Assembly (NCBI RefSeq): GCF_033947565.1
Contig: NZ_JARPVX010000015.1
Coordinates: 1 to 64,000, forward strand
Reading direction: 5' to 3'
Length of the DNA stretch: 64,000 nucleotides
From: Lichenihabitans sp033947565
GTDB taxonomy: Bacteria; Pseudomonadota; Alphaproteobacteria; Rhizobiales; Beijerinckiaceae
Each line of letters begins with the position of its first letter. Positions within the stretch are counted from its first letter, which is position 1. This document shows positions 18,872-26,928 of the stretch, in pieces. The position numbers were made by a program, and so were the translations under genes. The notes beneath the pieces are model-generated. The model was not told the DNA's origin and searched no databases. It saw only the letters and a list, made by a program, of their open reading frames with translations.

Positions 18872-19162
18872 AGGTGCTGGCACACCATCGTGCCTGATGC
18901 GGCAATACCAGTGCCGCTTTACGCCTCAGATGGCGGCGAGGGCGCGATGGTTTAAGCGGCTTTCGAACCTGCCGACGCCGAGGTCTGGACACCAAGGACT
19001 TGGTGAAAGGGCCTGGGCACGCTGACGGCCGATCGCGAATCGGATCGCCAGGGCGGAGGCAACAGGGTTTGCGGCCAGTGCAGGATGCCGCCGCAGCGCC
19101 CAGAACACGGTCCGCGATGGTGCTGGACGGTGCAAGCAACAGTGCCGGGAATGGAAGGAACG

Positions 19163-19537
19163 ATGAAGATCCTGCTGGTCGAAGATCATGAAGAGATCTG
19201 GGATTTTCTGTCCCGACGCCTGAAACGCCGGAACTTCGACGTGGTGGTGGCCACCGACGGCAAGGCCGGTTTCGACCAGGCCATCACGGTTGCGCCCGAC
19301 ATCATCCTGTTGGACATGAACCTGCCCGTCCTGGATGGCTGGACCGTCGCCTCCATGCTGCGGGCCGACGAACGGACCGCGACCCTGCCCATCATCGCCC
19401 TCACGGCACATGCCATGTCGGGCGACAAGGAGAAGGCACTGGCGGCCGGTTGCACGGATTATCATTCCAAACCTGTCGACTTCGCGCGCCTGCTCGGGCA
19501 GATCGAAAGCTTGACCAGCACCTCCGCCGCGAGCTGA
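19163..19537 (+). CDS. Single-domain response regulator
   Basis: 124 residues: a receiver domain only (CheY/DivK class). Acidic pocket residues lie in LLVEDHEE, phospho-acceptor Asp51 in LLDMNLP, switch Thr81 in ALTAHA and Lys103 in YHSKPVD. A GGAAGGAA ribosome-binding site precedes ATG 19163; an upstream in-frame ATG at 19151 is less likely. It lies 290 bp after the LuxR-type gene and probably takes phosphate from the kinases upstream, acting through protein contacts since it has no output domain. Confidence 0.87.
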   Translation: MKILLVEDHEEIWDFLSRRLKRRNFDVVVATDGKAGFDQAITVAPDIILLDMNLPVLDGWTVASMLRADERTATLPIIALTAHAMSGDKEKALAAGCTDYHSKPVDFARLLGQIESLTSTSAAS

Positions 19538-19875
19538 TGTAAGAACCGACATTTTGTTGGTTCGACGAACGGAACCTTGGCGTCCATGCCGTGGTTCATC
19601 CATCGCAAAGACCTCTTTGGGAGGACCCGGCCGCTGCCAAGCAGCCGGGAAGCAGTCCAGCCTCGCGTCGCGAGGTGAATGTGGTGTTTCGATGCCTTCC
19701 TACGCCTGACCGGAGGCGTGGACGAGGTAGCACCCATCCCCGGTCTCAGTCGCCGCCCTGGCGACAATCGATGAAGCCGAACGGTTTGGCTCGCGCGGTG
19801 TTGTTCCACGCGTGCTCGACGTCGCTCGATTGCGTTCGCGCAGCCGAGCGTTCCGGCTCATCGGAGGAGCACATC
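19538..19875. other. Intergenic region with a possible EcfG-type promoter
   Basis: No gene is evident in these 338 bp. GGAAC at 19571-19575, a 17-nt spacer and GGTT at 19593-19596 resemble the alphaproteobacterial general-stress (EcfG) promoter GGAAC-N16/17-cGTT. They point at the DUF2382 stress genes about 280 bp downstream. A GGAGGA ribosome-binding site lies at the 3' end, just before ATG 19876. The promoter call is tentative. Confidence 0.3.
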
Positions 19876-21036
19876 ATGTCCAAGCACACGATCACTGCGT
19901 TCTACGATAGCCGCGAATACGCCAACAATGCCGTGCTGATGCTGCGGCAAGCCGGTATTCCCGATGGCGAGCTGACGGTTTCGCCCGAGTCGGCCGCAAC
20001 GGCCTATTCCGGCGCTGCGGAGCCGCAGACGAAAGGGTTCTGGGCCTCGCTCGAAGAAGCGTTCGGCGGTTCGGACGATCATCACGCCTATGCCGAAGGC
20101 GTCCGTCGCGGCGCCATCATGGTGACGGCGCGGGTCGACGATGCAAAGGTCGACGAAGCCATCGAAATTCTCGACCAGCACGGCACCGTCGATCTCGATG
20201 AGCGCGAAGCGACATGGCGTAGCGAAGGTTGGCGTGGCGGGGCTACCGTCACAGGTGGAGGCGTTGCCGATCAAGGCGCGAGGCCCCTGCGCTCGATGAC
20301 GCCGGCCACGCAGGTTCATGCCGATACAGCGGCCGCAGGCGTGTTGTCGACGCCCTCATCGCAGCAGGCCTACCGCGCCTCGACGCCCGTGGCGGCGGCT
20401 GGCGTCTCCGGTGGCGACGACGTGATCCAGGTGGCCGAGGAGTCGATCACGGTCGGCAAGCGCGCCGTCAACCGGGGCAAGGTCCGCATCCATAGCTCCG
20501 TGGTCGAGACCCCGTTTTCGCAGCAGGTCAACCTGCGGGACGAAACGGTCAGCGTCGAGCGTCGCCCGGTCGACCGTCCGCTCGGGGCGGCGGCCCTCGG
20601 TGCCGACCTGTTTCAGGACCGCACGGTCGAGGTCGAGGAGATGAAGGAAGAAGCGGTGGTGGCCAAGACGGCGCGAGTCGTCGAGGAAATTGGCATTCGC
20701 AAGGTTGTCGCCGACCGCGCCGAAACCGTCACCGACACCCTGCGTAAGACCCACGTTGACATCGAGGACACCCGCGCCGCTGCCCCATCGGTCTCGCTGT
20801 TCGCCGATACCGATGCGATCCAGCGGGCAAAGGACATGAAGGTGATCGGGTCCGATGGCCAGCATGTCGGCGTCGTCGATCACGTGGACGGGACCACCAT
20901 CAAGCTCAAGCGTACGGACCCGGTGTCGGGTGGCTCGCATCACCTGATCCCGACCGACTGGGTGCAGTCCGTCGACAGCACGGTCGTGCTGAAGATCTCC
21001 GCCGCAGAGGCCAAAAGCCGGTGGACCGCGGCGTGA
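19876..21036 (+). CDS. Stress-type protein with DUF2382 (YsnF/AvaK) and DUF2171 domains
   Basis: 386 residues. The N-terminal part (1-75) resembles the general-stress 17M/YflT fold (TITAFYDSREYANNAVLMLR). A Gly/Ala-rich linker leads to a DUF2382 domain (about 185-300) with the characteristic EESITVGKRAVNRGKVRI and VEEIGIRKV strands. A C-terminal DUF2171/PRC-like domain (about 310-386) has DMKVIGSDGQHVGVVDHVDG. DUF2382 proteins are stress-induced in many bacteria, but their biochemical role is unknown. GGAGGA precedes ATG. It starts a short cluster with the DUF2382, DUF937 and PDZ genes below. Confidence 0.82.
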   Translation: MSKHTITAFYDSREYANNAVLMLRQAGIPDGELTVSPESAATAYSGAAEPQTKGFWASLEEAFGGSDDHHAYAEGVRRGAIMVTARVDDAKVDEAIEILDQHGTVDLDEREATWRSEGWRGGATVTGGGVADQGARPLRSMTPATQVHADTAAAGVLSTPSSQQAYRASTPVAAAGVSGGDDVIQVAEESITVGKRAVNRGKVRIHSSVVETPFSQQVNLRDETVSVERRPVDRPLGAAALGADLFQDRTVEVEEMKEEAVVAKTARVVEEIGIRKVVADRAETVTDTLRKTHVDIEDTRAAAPSVSLFADTDAIQRAKDMKVIGSDGQHVGVVDHVDGTTIKLKRTDPVSGGSHHLIPTDWVQSVDSTVVLKISAAEAKSRWTAA

Positions 21037-21307
21037 GGTCCGCCGGTCAAGGGTGTTCATAGGATGACGACGCCGTCGGTCCGGCAAACCGAAGGGCCCT
21101 AGCGGCGGCAAATGCAGTCGCATTGGCGTTTTTACGTCGAGTTTTGTTCGGACCTAGGACGTTGCTGCTGGAAGCCTTTGTGGGCTGGTTCGACGGACGA
21201 TGTGGTGTGGTCAGGATAAGGCCCGGCGCGGATCGCACCGCGCCGGTCTGACAAACGATACGGGCCGCGCCTCGTGCGGCTCGCATGCCCTCCCATCGGG
21301 ACGCGCT

Positions 21308-21841
21308 ATGAACGATCACAATCCCGACCTCCTGACAGACCGCTCTGGCGAGCCTGCCGGCGTGGCGGCGTTGCCGAGGGAGGAGGCGCCCGATGTGATC
21401 CTCGTCGCCGAAGAAGCCCTCGAGCTTTCGAAGCGGCAGATCGTGACCGGGAAGGTCCGGGTTTCGACGCGGACCGAAACGTACGACCATATTGCCGAGA
21501 TCGCCCTCGACCGCGCCGTGGTCGACGTCACACGGGTGCCGATCGATCGCGTCGTCGAGGTCGCGCCTGCCGTGCGGACAGAGGGCGATACGGTCATCGT
21601 TCCGGTGCTCGAGGAGCGATCCGTGGTCGTCAAGCAACTCGTCCTCAAGGAAGAGCTGCATATCCGCCGACGCGTCGAGCACAAGGTGTCGCACATCCCG
21701 GTCGCGCTCCGTCGCCAAGTGGCGACTGTGGACCATATCGATCGGGAAGGGCGGATCATCCCTGACGATCGTCTCGTCCAAGCCGATCACAATCACGCCG
21801 AAGACGGCGTCCATCGAGGAGAAACACATGGGCATTCTTGA
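21308..21841 (+). CDS. DUF2382 (YsnF/AvaK) protein
   Basis: 177 residues: essentially one DUF2382 domain, with strands EEALELSKRQIVTGKVRVST, EERSVVVKQLVLKEELHIRR and so on. It is shorter than the gene at 19876 and has neither of its extra domains, so the two are paralogues of different architecture. There is no signal peptide. Its 3' end overlaps the DUF937 gene start by 14 bp, so the two are translated together. The 270 bp before it have no gene. Confidence 0.8.
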   Translation: MNDHNPDLLTDRSGEPAGVAALPREEAPDVILVAEEALELSKRQIVTGKVRVSTRTETYDHIAEIALDRAVVDVTRVPIDRVVEVAPAVRTEGDTVIVPVLEERSVVVKQLVLKEELHIRRRVEHKVSHIPVALRRQVATVDHIDREGRIIPDDRLVQADHNHAEDGVHRGETHGHS

Positions 21842-22250
21842 TTCCGTTTTGGGGAACCTGCTGGGTGGCGCATCCGGCGGGACCTCCTCGCCGATGGGGG
21901 CTGTATTATCGAGCATCCTCGGCGGGGGCGGCGCGCAGCAAGGCGGTATGGCGTCTTCCGGCCTGGGTGGCGCCCTCGGCGGCGGTGGGCTTGGCGGTTT
22001 GCTGTCACAGTTCCAGAATGCCGGCCTCGGCCATGTGGCCGATTCGTGGGTGGGCAATGGGTCGAACCATCCCGTTTCCCCCGACCAGCTCCAAAACGTT
22101 TTCGGCGCGGACCGGGTCAACGACATGGCCAACCAGGCCGGCATGCAGCCAGGGGATTTCCTGTCCCAACTGAGCCAGCATCTGCCGGCCGCCGTGAACG
22201 GCATGACGCCGAATGGCCAGCTGCCGGACGAAGGTTCGGTCTCGGTCTGA
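21828..22250 (+). CDS. DUF937/YidB-like protein
   Basis: 140 residues. A Gly-rich N-terminal half with GILDSVLGNLLGG precedes a C-terminal helical block with VSPDQLQNVFGADRVNDMA and GDFLSQLSQHLPAAVNGMTP, the hallmark of YidB/DUF937 proteins. The function is unknown. It overlaps the preceding DUF2382 gene, and the pairing suggests a shared stress role. A GAGGAG ribosome-binding site precedes ATG 21828. Confidence 0.82.
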   Translation: MGILDSVLGNLLGGASGGTSSPMGAVLSSILGGGGAQQGGMASSGLGGALGGGGLGGLLSQFQNAGLGHVADSWVGNGSNHPVSPDQLQNVFGADRVNDMANQAGMQPGDFLSQLSQHLPAAVNGMTPNGQLPDEGSVSV

Positions 22251-22304
22251 TCCATCCGGCCGGTGCCCTCCTCGGCGCCGGCTTTCTCTCGACGGAGATT
22301 TTTC

Positions 22305-22889
22305 ATGGTCAACCGCATCGCCGCGGCGTTTGTGACGGCGTCGTTGCTCGGATCGCAGCTTCTTCCCAGCGTCGCGCTCGCCGACAATCAAATGGGCTAC
22401 CAGTCGTTCACAGCCGACCAAGCCAATGCCCTGCCGAAAGGCGGTGGGAAGCTGGGGCTGAACGTCGGGCGGGCGCAGCACATCACGAGCGGCGGCATGA
22501 CCTTCGAGCTGTTGCGCGTCAACGGAGTGACGTCCGGCTCCCCAGGTGACAAGGCCGGCTTCCGGGTCGGCGATCAGATCATCGCCGTCGACGGCAAGGT
22601 GTTCACCAATGTCGCCGCCTTTGCGGCCTACATCGGCTCGAAGCGCCCCGACGACCGGATTTCGGTCGACTATATGCCACCGAAAGGCGGCCCCAAGGAC
22701 GCGCAGCGGGTAGACGTTACGCTGACGGGGAGTGGGGCGACCTCGGCCAGCAAGCCGAGTGAGCCGCAATCAGCCGGCCTGTCGACAGGCACGAAGCTTG
22801 CCATCGGGGTTGGGGCGGCGGCTCTCTTCGGCTGTTACAAGCTGGGCTGTTTCTCCCATCGCGGGACGCCAGCCCCTTCGACACGCTAG
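22305..22889 (+). CDS. Secreted PDZ-domain protein
   Basis: 194 residues. A signal peptide ends near VALA-DN (about 26). A single PDZ domain (about 45-135) contains SPGDKAGFRVGDQIIAVDGK. A C-terminal Gly/Ala hydrophobic segment (TKLAIGVGAAALFGCYKLGC) could anchor it. No protease domain is present, so it is probably a periplasmic adaptor or scaffold. It follows the DUF937 gene by 54 bp, in the same direction. Confidence 0.78.
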   Translation: MVNRIAAAFVTASLLGSQLLPSVALADNQMGYQSFTADQANALPKGGGKLGLNVGRAQHITSGGMTFELLRVNGVTSGSPGDKAGFRVGDQIIAVDGKVFTNVAAFAAYIGSKRPDDRISVDYMPPKGGPKDAQRVDVTLTGSGATSASKPSEPQSAGLSTGTKLAIGVGAAALFGCYKLGCFSHRGTPAPSTR

Positions 22890-23418
22890 GTCACGCGCGT
22901 TGATCCGGGCTCAACGAGATGGCCCAAGAATGTTGTCGCATTCATGGGACCAGCCCTTACTGCGTGTGGCACTTGTGCGTGGAGTCTCCGAAGCACCGGA
23001 TGGGGGCGATGCAAGGTGGTCGTCGTCCATGCAAATGGTTACGATGCCAATCGCATCGGTGATGCCCTGTGAAGGAAAGGGCCGCTCGAGACGGTACGCG
23101 AGACCTCACTTTAAGAACGTTTCGACCGAGCAACCGTGGTGAGTTTACTGGCAAGCGTCAATTATGACCTTCTTGGCGCGTTGAGGCTGGGCATCATCTC
23201 TGGTAGCGATCACGTCCTTCGCCGCTTGGACTTCCCAACTGTCAACGCTGCAGTTGCCGTTGTCCGCCGCTAAAGCGTGATCATGGGTCGGGCAGATGAT
23301 CTACAAACGCCCCTCGAGACTACGATGGTGGGCTGAAATCGACTCTGAGCCTTCTTTCGACATGCCCTGTTCATCCAGCCGGAGATAAAAGGCAGTACGG
23401 CTTACGGGAGTCCTGGGA
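22890..23418. other. Intergenic stretch, possible minus-strand gene remnant
   Basis: No intact gene. On the minus strand, 23300 to 23148 is open for 51 codons up to a TAA and reads like a protein C terminus (SVDSWEVQAAKDVIATRDD and so on). It is closed upstream by TAG with no start codon, so it may be a remnant. Nothing else is recognisable. Confidence 0.3.
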
Positions 23419-23742
23419 ATGCGCGTGTTGTGCTTGGCGGTTGCCGCTTTGGCGGTCGTGTCTGTTGGTTTGCCGGCGCAAGCCGTGCCCTTGCGGGCGG
23501 TCCCCGGAGCCGACGGGGGTCTCACCTTGGCCAGCGATGGGTGTGGGCCCTTTGGCCATCGGTCGCATTACGGCTATTGCAAAGATAACGAGAACCCGGA
23601 CTACGCCTACGTGCCGCACCCTTACCATGGCGGAGGGTATAGCTATGGCCCTGGCCCGGGTTTCTATGAGGATGGCGGGTACCGACCACGCCACTGCTTT
23701 ATCCGAGAAACCTATGACGGCCCCGTCCGCATCTGCCGATAA
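23419..23742 (+). CDS. Small secreted Cys/Gly/Tyr-rich protein
   Basis: 107 residues. A signal peptide ends at about PAQA-VP (residue 22). The mature part has DGCGPFGHRSHYGYC, which resembles the CGPxxH prefix motif of small Hyphomicrobiales secreted proteins. A Gly/Tyr-rich stretch follows, then a Cys-containing tail (HCFIRETYDGPVRICR). No enzymatic motif. Probably periplasmic or surface exposed; function unknown. Confidence 0.68.
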   Translation: MRVLCLAVAALAVVSVGLPAQAVPLRAVPGADGGLTLASDGCGPFGHRSHYGYCKDNENPDYAYVPHPYHGGGYSYGPGPGFYEDGGYRPRHCFIRETYDGPVRICR

Positions 23743-23758
23743 GACGCCGGCAGATGCT

Positions 23759-23968
23759 TTAAGGAACGCTCGAGGCCGACACGGAACTGCCGCGCACCTT
23801 GATCTTGTTCTCGACGATGGTGGCTGCGATCGCCAGATCCATGGCGTGGCGCAGCCGGTCAGTGTCGAGCGAGGTCTCAGGCGAGGCGTGATGCTCGAGA
23901 AGGATGCGTTCGATCTCGTCCTCCGCCTTCACGCGGATCTCGTGCATTCTGGCAGCGTTCGATTCCAT
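23759..23968 (-). CDS. Small helical protein, unknown function
   Basis: 69 residues, charged and predicted helical (MHEIRVKAEDEIERILLEHH), with no signal peptide or membrane segment. An AGGT-type ribosome-binding site sits upstream of ATG 23968. It lies 49 bp downstream of another small minus-strand gene and probably forms a two-gene unit with it. I do not recognise the family. Confidence 0.5.
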   Translation of the reverse strand: MESNAARMHEIRVKAEDEIERILLEHHASPETSLDTDRLRHAMDLAIAATIVENKIKVRGSSVSASSVP

Positions 23969-24017
23969 TGGCAGACCTGTTACGCTTCATCAGCCAAGCC
24001 GCTGACTAGCTCGATTC

Positions 24018-24287
24018 CTAGTTGAGACCGCTTTCCGCCGACTCGATCAACAAATCGTGGAAGTGATCGGCGACCTTGTCGTTCATTTCGGTTTCGGCTT
24101 CGTCGCCGGCCTCGAGGCGCTGGATCGCCTTCAGGTGGCCGACCGCAAGCTCCTTGAACTGATCCTCGCCGACCATCTGGGCCACCAAGCCGACCAGAAC
24201 CTTGATCGCCAGATCTCGCGCAATGCCTTGCGCGACCTGATCCCGCACGACCTCGGCGAGATCAGCCAATTCTTCTGCGACGCTCAT
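24018..24287 (-). CDS. Small acidic helical protein, unknown function
   Basis: 89 residues, acidic, mainly helical, with heptad-like hydrophobics (EELADLAEVVRDQVAQGIAR and VADHFHDLLIES). No signal peptide. It is followed by the 69-residue gene in the same direction. No function can be assigned; a structural or regulatory partner role is possible. A GAGGG ribosome-binding site precedes ATG. Confidence 0.5.
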   Translation of the reverse strand: MSVAEELADLAEVVRDQVAQGIARDLAIKVLVGLVAQMVGEDQFKELAVGHLKAIQRLEAGDEAETEMNDKVADHFHDLLIESAESGLN

Positions 24288-24366
24288 CTGTCAGCCCTCG
24301 TTGAGGGATAATTCTATCGGATACCGGCTTCGGGGTAAAACGCTGGCCCGCGACGCCTGCAACCCT

Positions 24367-24582
24367 TCAGGCCTTTTTGCAGCTCGACATGAAGTGCTTG
24401 CGCGGCTTGCCGTGCAGGCTCTTGGCGTCGGCTTCCTTCGAGCAGTCGAGCGACTTCGCGGTGCGGACCACGGGCGCCTTGGCGGGAACGGTCGGGGCGG
24501 CAGCAGGCGCCGCCGGCGTCTGCGCCAGGGCTGAGCCCGTCAGCAGCGACACAGCGACCAGCGCGAAGAAAGCGGATTTCAT
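24367..24582 (-). CDS. PsiF-repeat secreted protein
   Basis: 71 residues. A signal peptide ends at SALA-QT (residue 20). An Ala/Pro linker leads to one PsiF-type repeat at the C terminus (CSKEADAKSLHGKPRKHFM), which includes two Cys. PsiF in E. coli is phosphate-starvation inducible, but its function is unknown. Here only one repeat is present. Monocistronic, with a short upstream gap. Confidence 0.8.
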   Translation of the reverse strand: MKSAFFALVAVSLLTGSALAQTPAAPAAAPTVPAKAPVVRTAKSLDCSKEADAKSLHGKPRKHFMSSCKKA

Positions 24583-25281
24583 GACGGCACTCCGATACGG
24601 GCCTCGATTGAGAACACTCTGGAGAGGAACGTCAAGAGGCAGAACTCGTTCGTCACTTCAGTCTCGCCCTCGATCCGTACACCTCGCCCACGGCCATGCC
24701 GACCAGTCGGACTGCCTTCAGGGCATCGAGGGCGCGGACGGGGTCACAAGCGTGGCTGTACCGAAGACCATTCGACCCGATACACGGACAGGATTCGGGG
24801 TGAAATCATCGGCTACACTCTGGTATGTAGCGCTTCTCGGGGGACACAGTCGCTCGCAGAGCAAGCCTGCCTTCTACGCTGGCTTTCGATCCGACGCGCT
24901 CGCAAGCCATTTGCAATCGCCATTCAGGCGAGATGCCAATTCTAGGCCTTCAGATCCAGTTGGGCGAACCCTGGCAGCGCGACGCCTAGCTGTCAACTAA
25001 GAGACAAAGGGAATGGCGCGCCCGACAAGGCATAGATGGGCACTGCGATCGTTGGCGAATTTCGATTCATCATCCGGCAGCCCCGCAATCTACCCACACA
25101 GAAGCGATTGGGCGCTCAATCTGAGAGGATCAGCCGTGCTGAACACAGGCATGCCGATTTCCGAATGGCGAGAACTGGCCGAAAGGAGAACGGCGGCTTC
25201 CGAGAGGATATCTCAGAACCCGCCGTTCGGGGCGAAGCCGACGGACGGCTATTCAGCCTTGGTGTCGGTCAAGTTGCATTA
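24583..25281. other. Gap of about 700 bp without a supportable gene
   Basis: Short frames exist but none has protein-like composition or a good start. The stretch contains GGGAATGGCGCGCCCGACA (25008-25026), which matches the tRNA-Arg attachment region at 58683-58701 at 18 of 19 bases. Near the right end it also contains a stem-loop (25188-25228). Confidence 0.4.
25188..25228 (-). terminator. Stem-loop after the UrtA-like gene, possible terminator
   Basis: GAACGGCGG (25188-25196) pairs perfectly with CCGCCGTTC (25220-25228). A smaller GAGA/TCTC stem (25202-25205, 25211-25214) is nested inside. It lies about 55 bp beyond the stop of the UrtA-like gene. The T tract after it on the minus strand is weak, so termination may be inefficient. 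Confidence 0.4.
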
Positions 25282-26568
25282 TCAGAAGGTCGAAAACTTC
25301 GGCGTCGTGCAACCACCGCACACGTTTGGCCACGACCAGTCGGCCACTTTCCCCTTGTTGGCATCCACATAAGGGCTCCAGGGTTTCGGGGGAAGCGCTG
25401 CGCTTTGATAGACGATGCTGAACTGGCCGTTGCCCTGGATCTCGCCGATCATCACGGGCTTAGCCATGTGATGGTTCGGCAGCATGGTCACCTCCACCCC
25501 CGATGGAGACCTGAACTTCTGCCCGACCATGGCCTGGCGAACGGCATCGACGTCCGTCGTTCCAGCTTGCTGCACGGCTTGGGCCCACATGTGGAAAAGG
25601 ATGTAGGCCGACTCCATGGGGTCATTGGTGACGTTGTCGGGCTTCTTGGAATAGGCTCGCCATTTGGCAATGAAGGCTTTGTTCTCGGGCGTATCGACAG
25701 ACTGGAAATAGCTCCATGCCGCAAGATGGCCGACGAGCGGCTTGGTATCGACGCCGGCGAGTTCCTCCTCGCCCACCGAGAAGGCGATCACCGGGATGTC
25801 GGTGGCCTTCACGCCCTGATTGCCGAGTTCCTTGTAGAACGGAACATTGGCGTCACCGTTGACGGTGGAGACCACGGCGGTCTTCTTGCCGGCCGACCCA
25901 AAAGCCTTGATCTTGGTGACCTCGGTTTGCCAATCCGCGAAGCCAAACGGCGTGTAGTTCTCGAAAATGTCGTCGTCCGCCACGCCTTTGGACTTGAGAA
26001 AGGCTCGAATGATCTTGTTGCTTGTGCGGGGGTAGACGTAGTCGGTTCCCTCGAGCACGAAGCGTTTCACGTTGCCACCGTCCGGACTCATCAGATACTC
26101 GACAGCCGGGATCGCCTTGTTGTCGGGCACGGAGCTGCCGTAGAAAACGTTATAGGAGTCTTCCTCACCCTCGTATTCGAGCGGGTAGAACAGGAGGCCG
26201 TTGAGTTCCTCGAACACCGGCAGCACGGATTTGCGGGACACGGAGGTCCAGCACCCGAAAACGGCTGCGACCTTGTCCTTGCTGATCAGCTCGCGCGCCT
26301 TTTCGGCGAACAAGGGCCAGTTGGAAGCGGGGTCGACGACCACGGGTTCGATCTTCTTGCCCAGCAATCCACCCTTGGCGTTGAGGTCGGCGATCTGCAT
26401 CAGCATGACATCTTTCAGGATGGTCTCGCTGATCGCCATCGTGCCCGATAAGGAGTGGAGAACGCCCACCTTGATCGTATCGTCGGCCGCGACGGCATAG
26501 CCCGCTGTCGTCCACACCATGGCCGAGGCGACAAGCCCCTTCAGCCAAGCTCTGCGTTTCATCGCCAT
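25282..26568 (-). CDS. urtA: UrtA-like urea/amide ABC substrate-binding protein
   Basis: 428 residues, start ATG 26568 with AAGGAG 7 nt upstream. A twin-Arg-like basic N terminus (MKRRAWLKG) and signal peptide end at AVA-AD. The mature protein has the branched-chain-amino-acid-type periplasmic binding fold, with the UrtA/FmdD hallmarks GVLHSLSGTMAISE, FGCWTSVSRKSVLPVFEE and a Cys-containing C terminus (NVCGGCTTPKFSTF). Family members bind urea or short-chain amides for an ABC importer. No urtBCDE genes are adjacent, so it must use a distant permease or act in sensing. Divergent from the MocR fusion gene. Confidence 0.88.
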   Translation of the reverse strand: MAMKRRAWLKGLVASAMVWTTAGYAVAADDTIKVGVLHSLSGTMAISETILKDVMLMQIADLNAKGGLLGKKIEPVVVDPASNWPLFAEKARELISKDKVAAVFGCWTSVSRKSVLPVFEELNGLLFYPLEYEGEEDSYNVFYGSSVPDNKAIPAVEYLMSPDGGNVKRFVLEGTDYVYPRTSNKIIRAFLKSKGVADDDIFENYTPFGFADWQTEVTKIKAFGSAGKKTAVVSTVNGDANVPFYKELGNQGVKATDIPVIAFSVGEEELAGVDTKPLVGHLAAWSYFQSVDTPENKAFIAKWRAYSKKPDNVTNDPMESAYILFHMWAQAVQQAGTTDVDAVRQAMVGQKFRSPSGVEVTMLPNHHMAKPVMIGEIQGNGQFSIVYQSAALPPKPWSPYVDANKGKVADWSWPNVCGGCTTPKFSTF

Positions 26569-26928
26569 TGTCCGCTCCTTCTGCCGCCATGAACGGAGCC
26601 CGCAGCAAGGCGGCAAACTCGTCAGGGTGCCAGAGGCTGGCACGGCAGTGCAACGTCGTAGAGAGCCAAGCCGGGCGAATTCGATGGGTCCATCTCGGCC
26701 CGAACACTGCGATAGGCGCGGTGCTTCGTTGCCCGCCGAAAAGGCATCCGATCGAAGATCGAACATCACACGTGCTCGAACGCTGCACTGAGGTGCGTGC
26801 GGCCCGGCCAGCATGGGTCCAGTTGCAGCAGAAACAATAGAACCAGCAACGCCGTCTGATTGCACTCGTGTGGCTTGGGACTACGATCAAGCCCTTGAAC
26901 GCGCGCACAATGTCCTCTGGGGCGGTCA
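26569..26928. other. Divergent intergenic region with repeated GGTCCA motifs
   Basis: This gap of 360 bp holds the promoters of the UrtA-like and MocR genes. ATGGGTCCA occurs directly repeated at 26684-26692 and 26813-26821. A palindromic version, TGGACCGGTCCA, lies at 26948-26959 just inside the MocR gene. Direct repeats are typical MocR operators, but this link is speculative. Confidence 0.3.

Noticed and set aside
18872..19162. Possible gene between LuxR and response regulator
   Set aside because: No start with a ribosome-binding site and no recognisable domain on either strand.
25036..26451. 471-residue plus-strand frame
   Set aside because: Antisense of the UrtA-like gene; His/Arg-rich and no domain.
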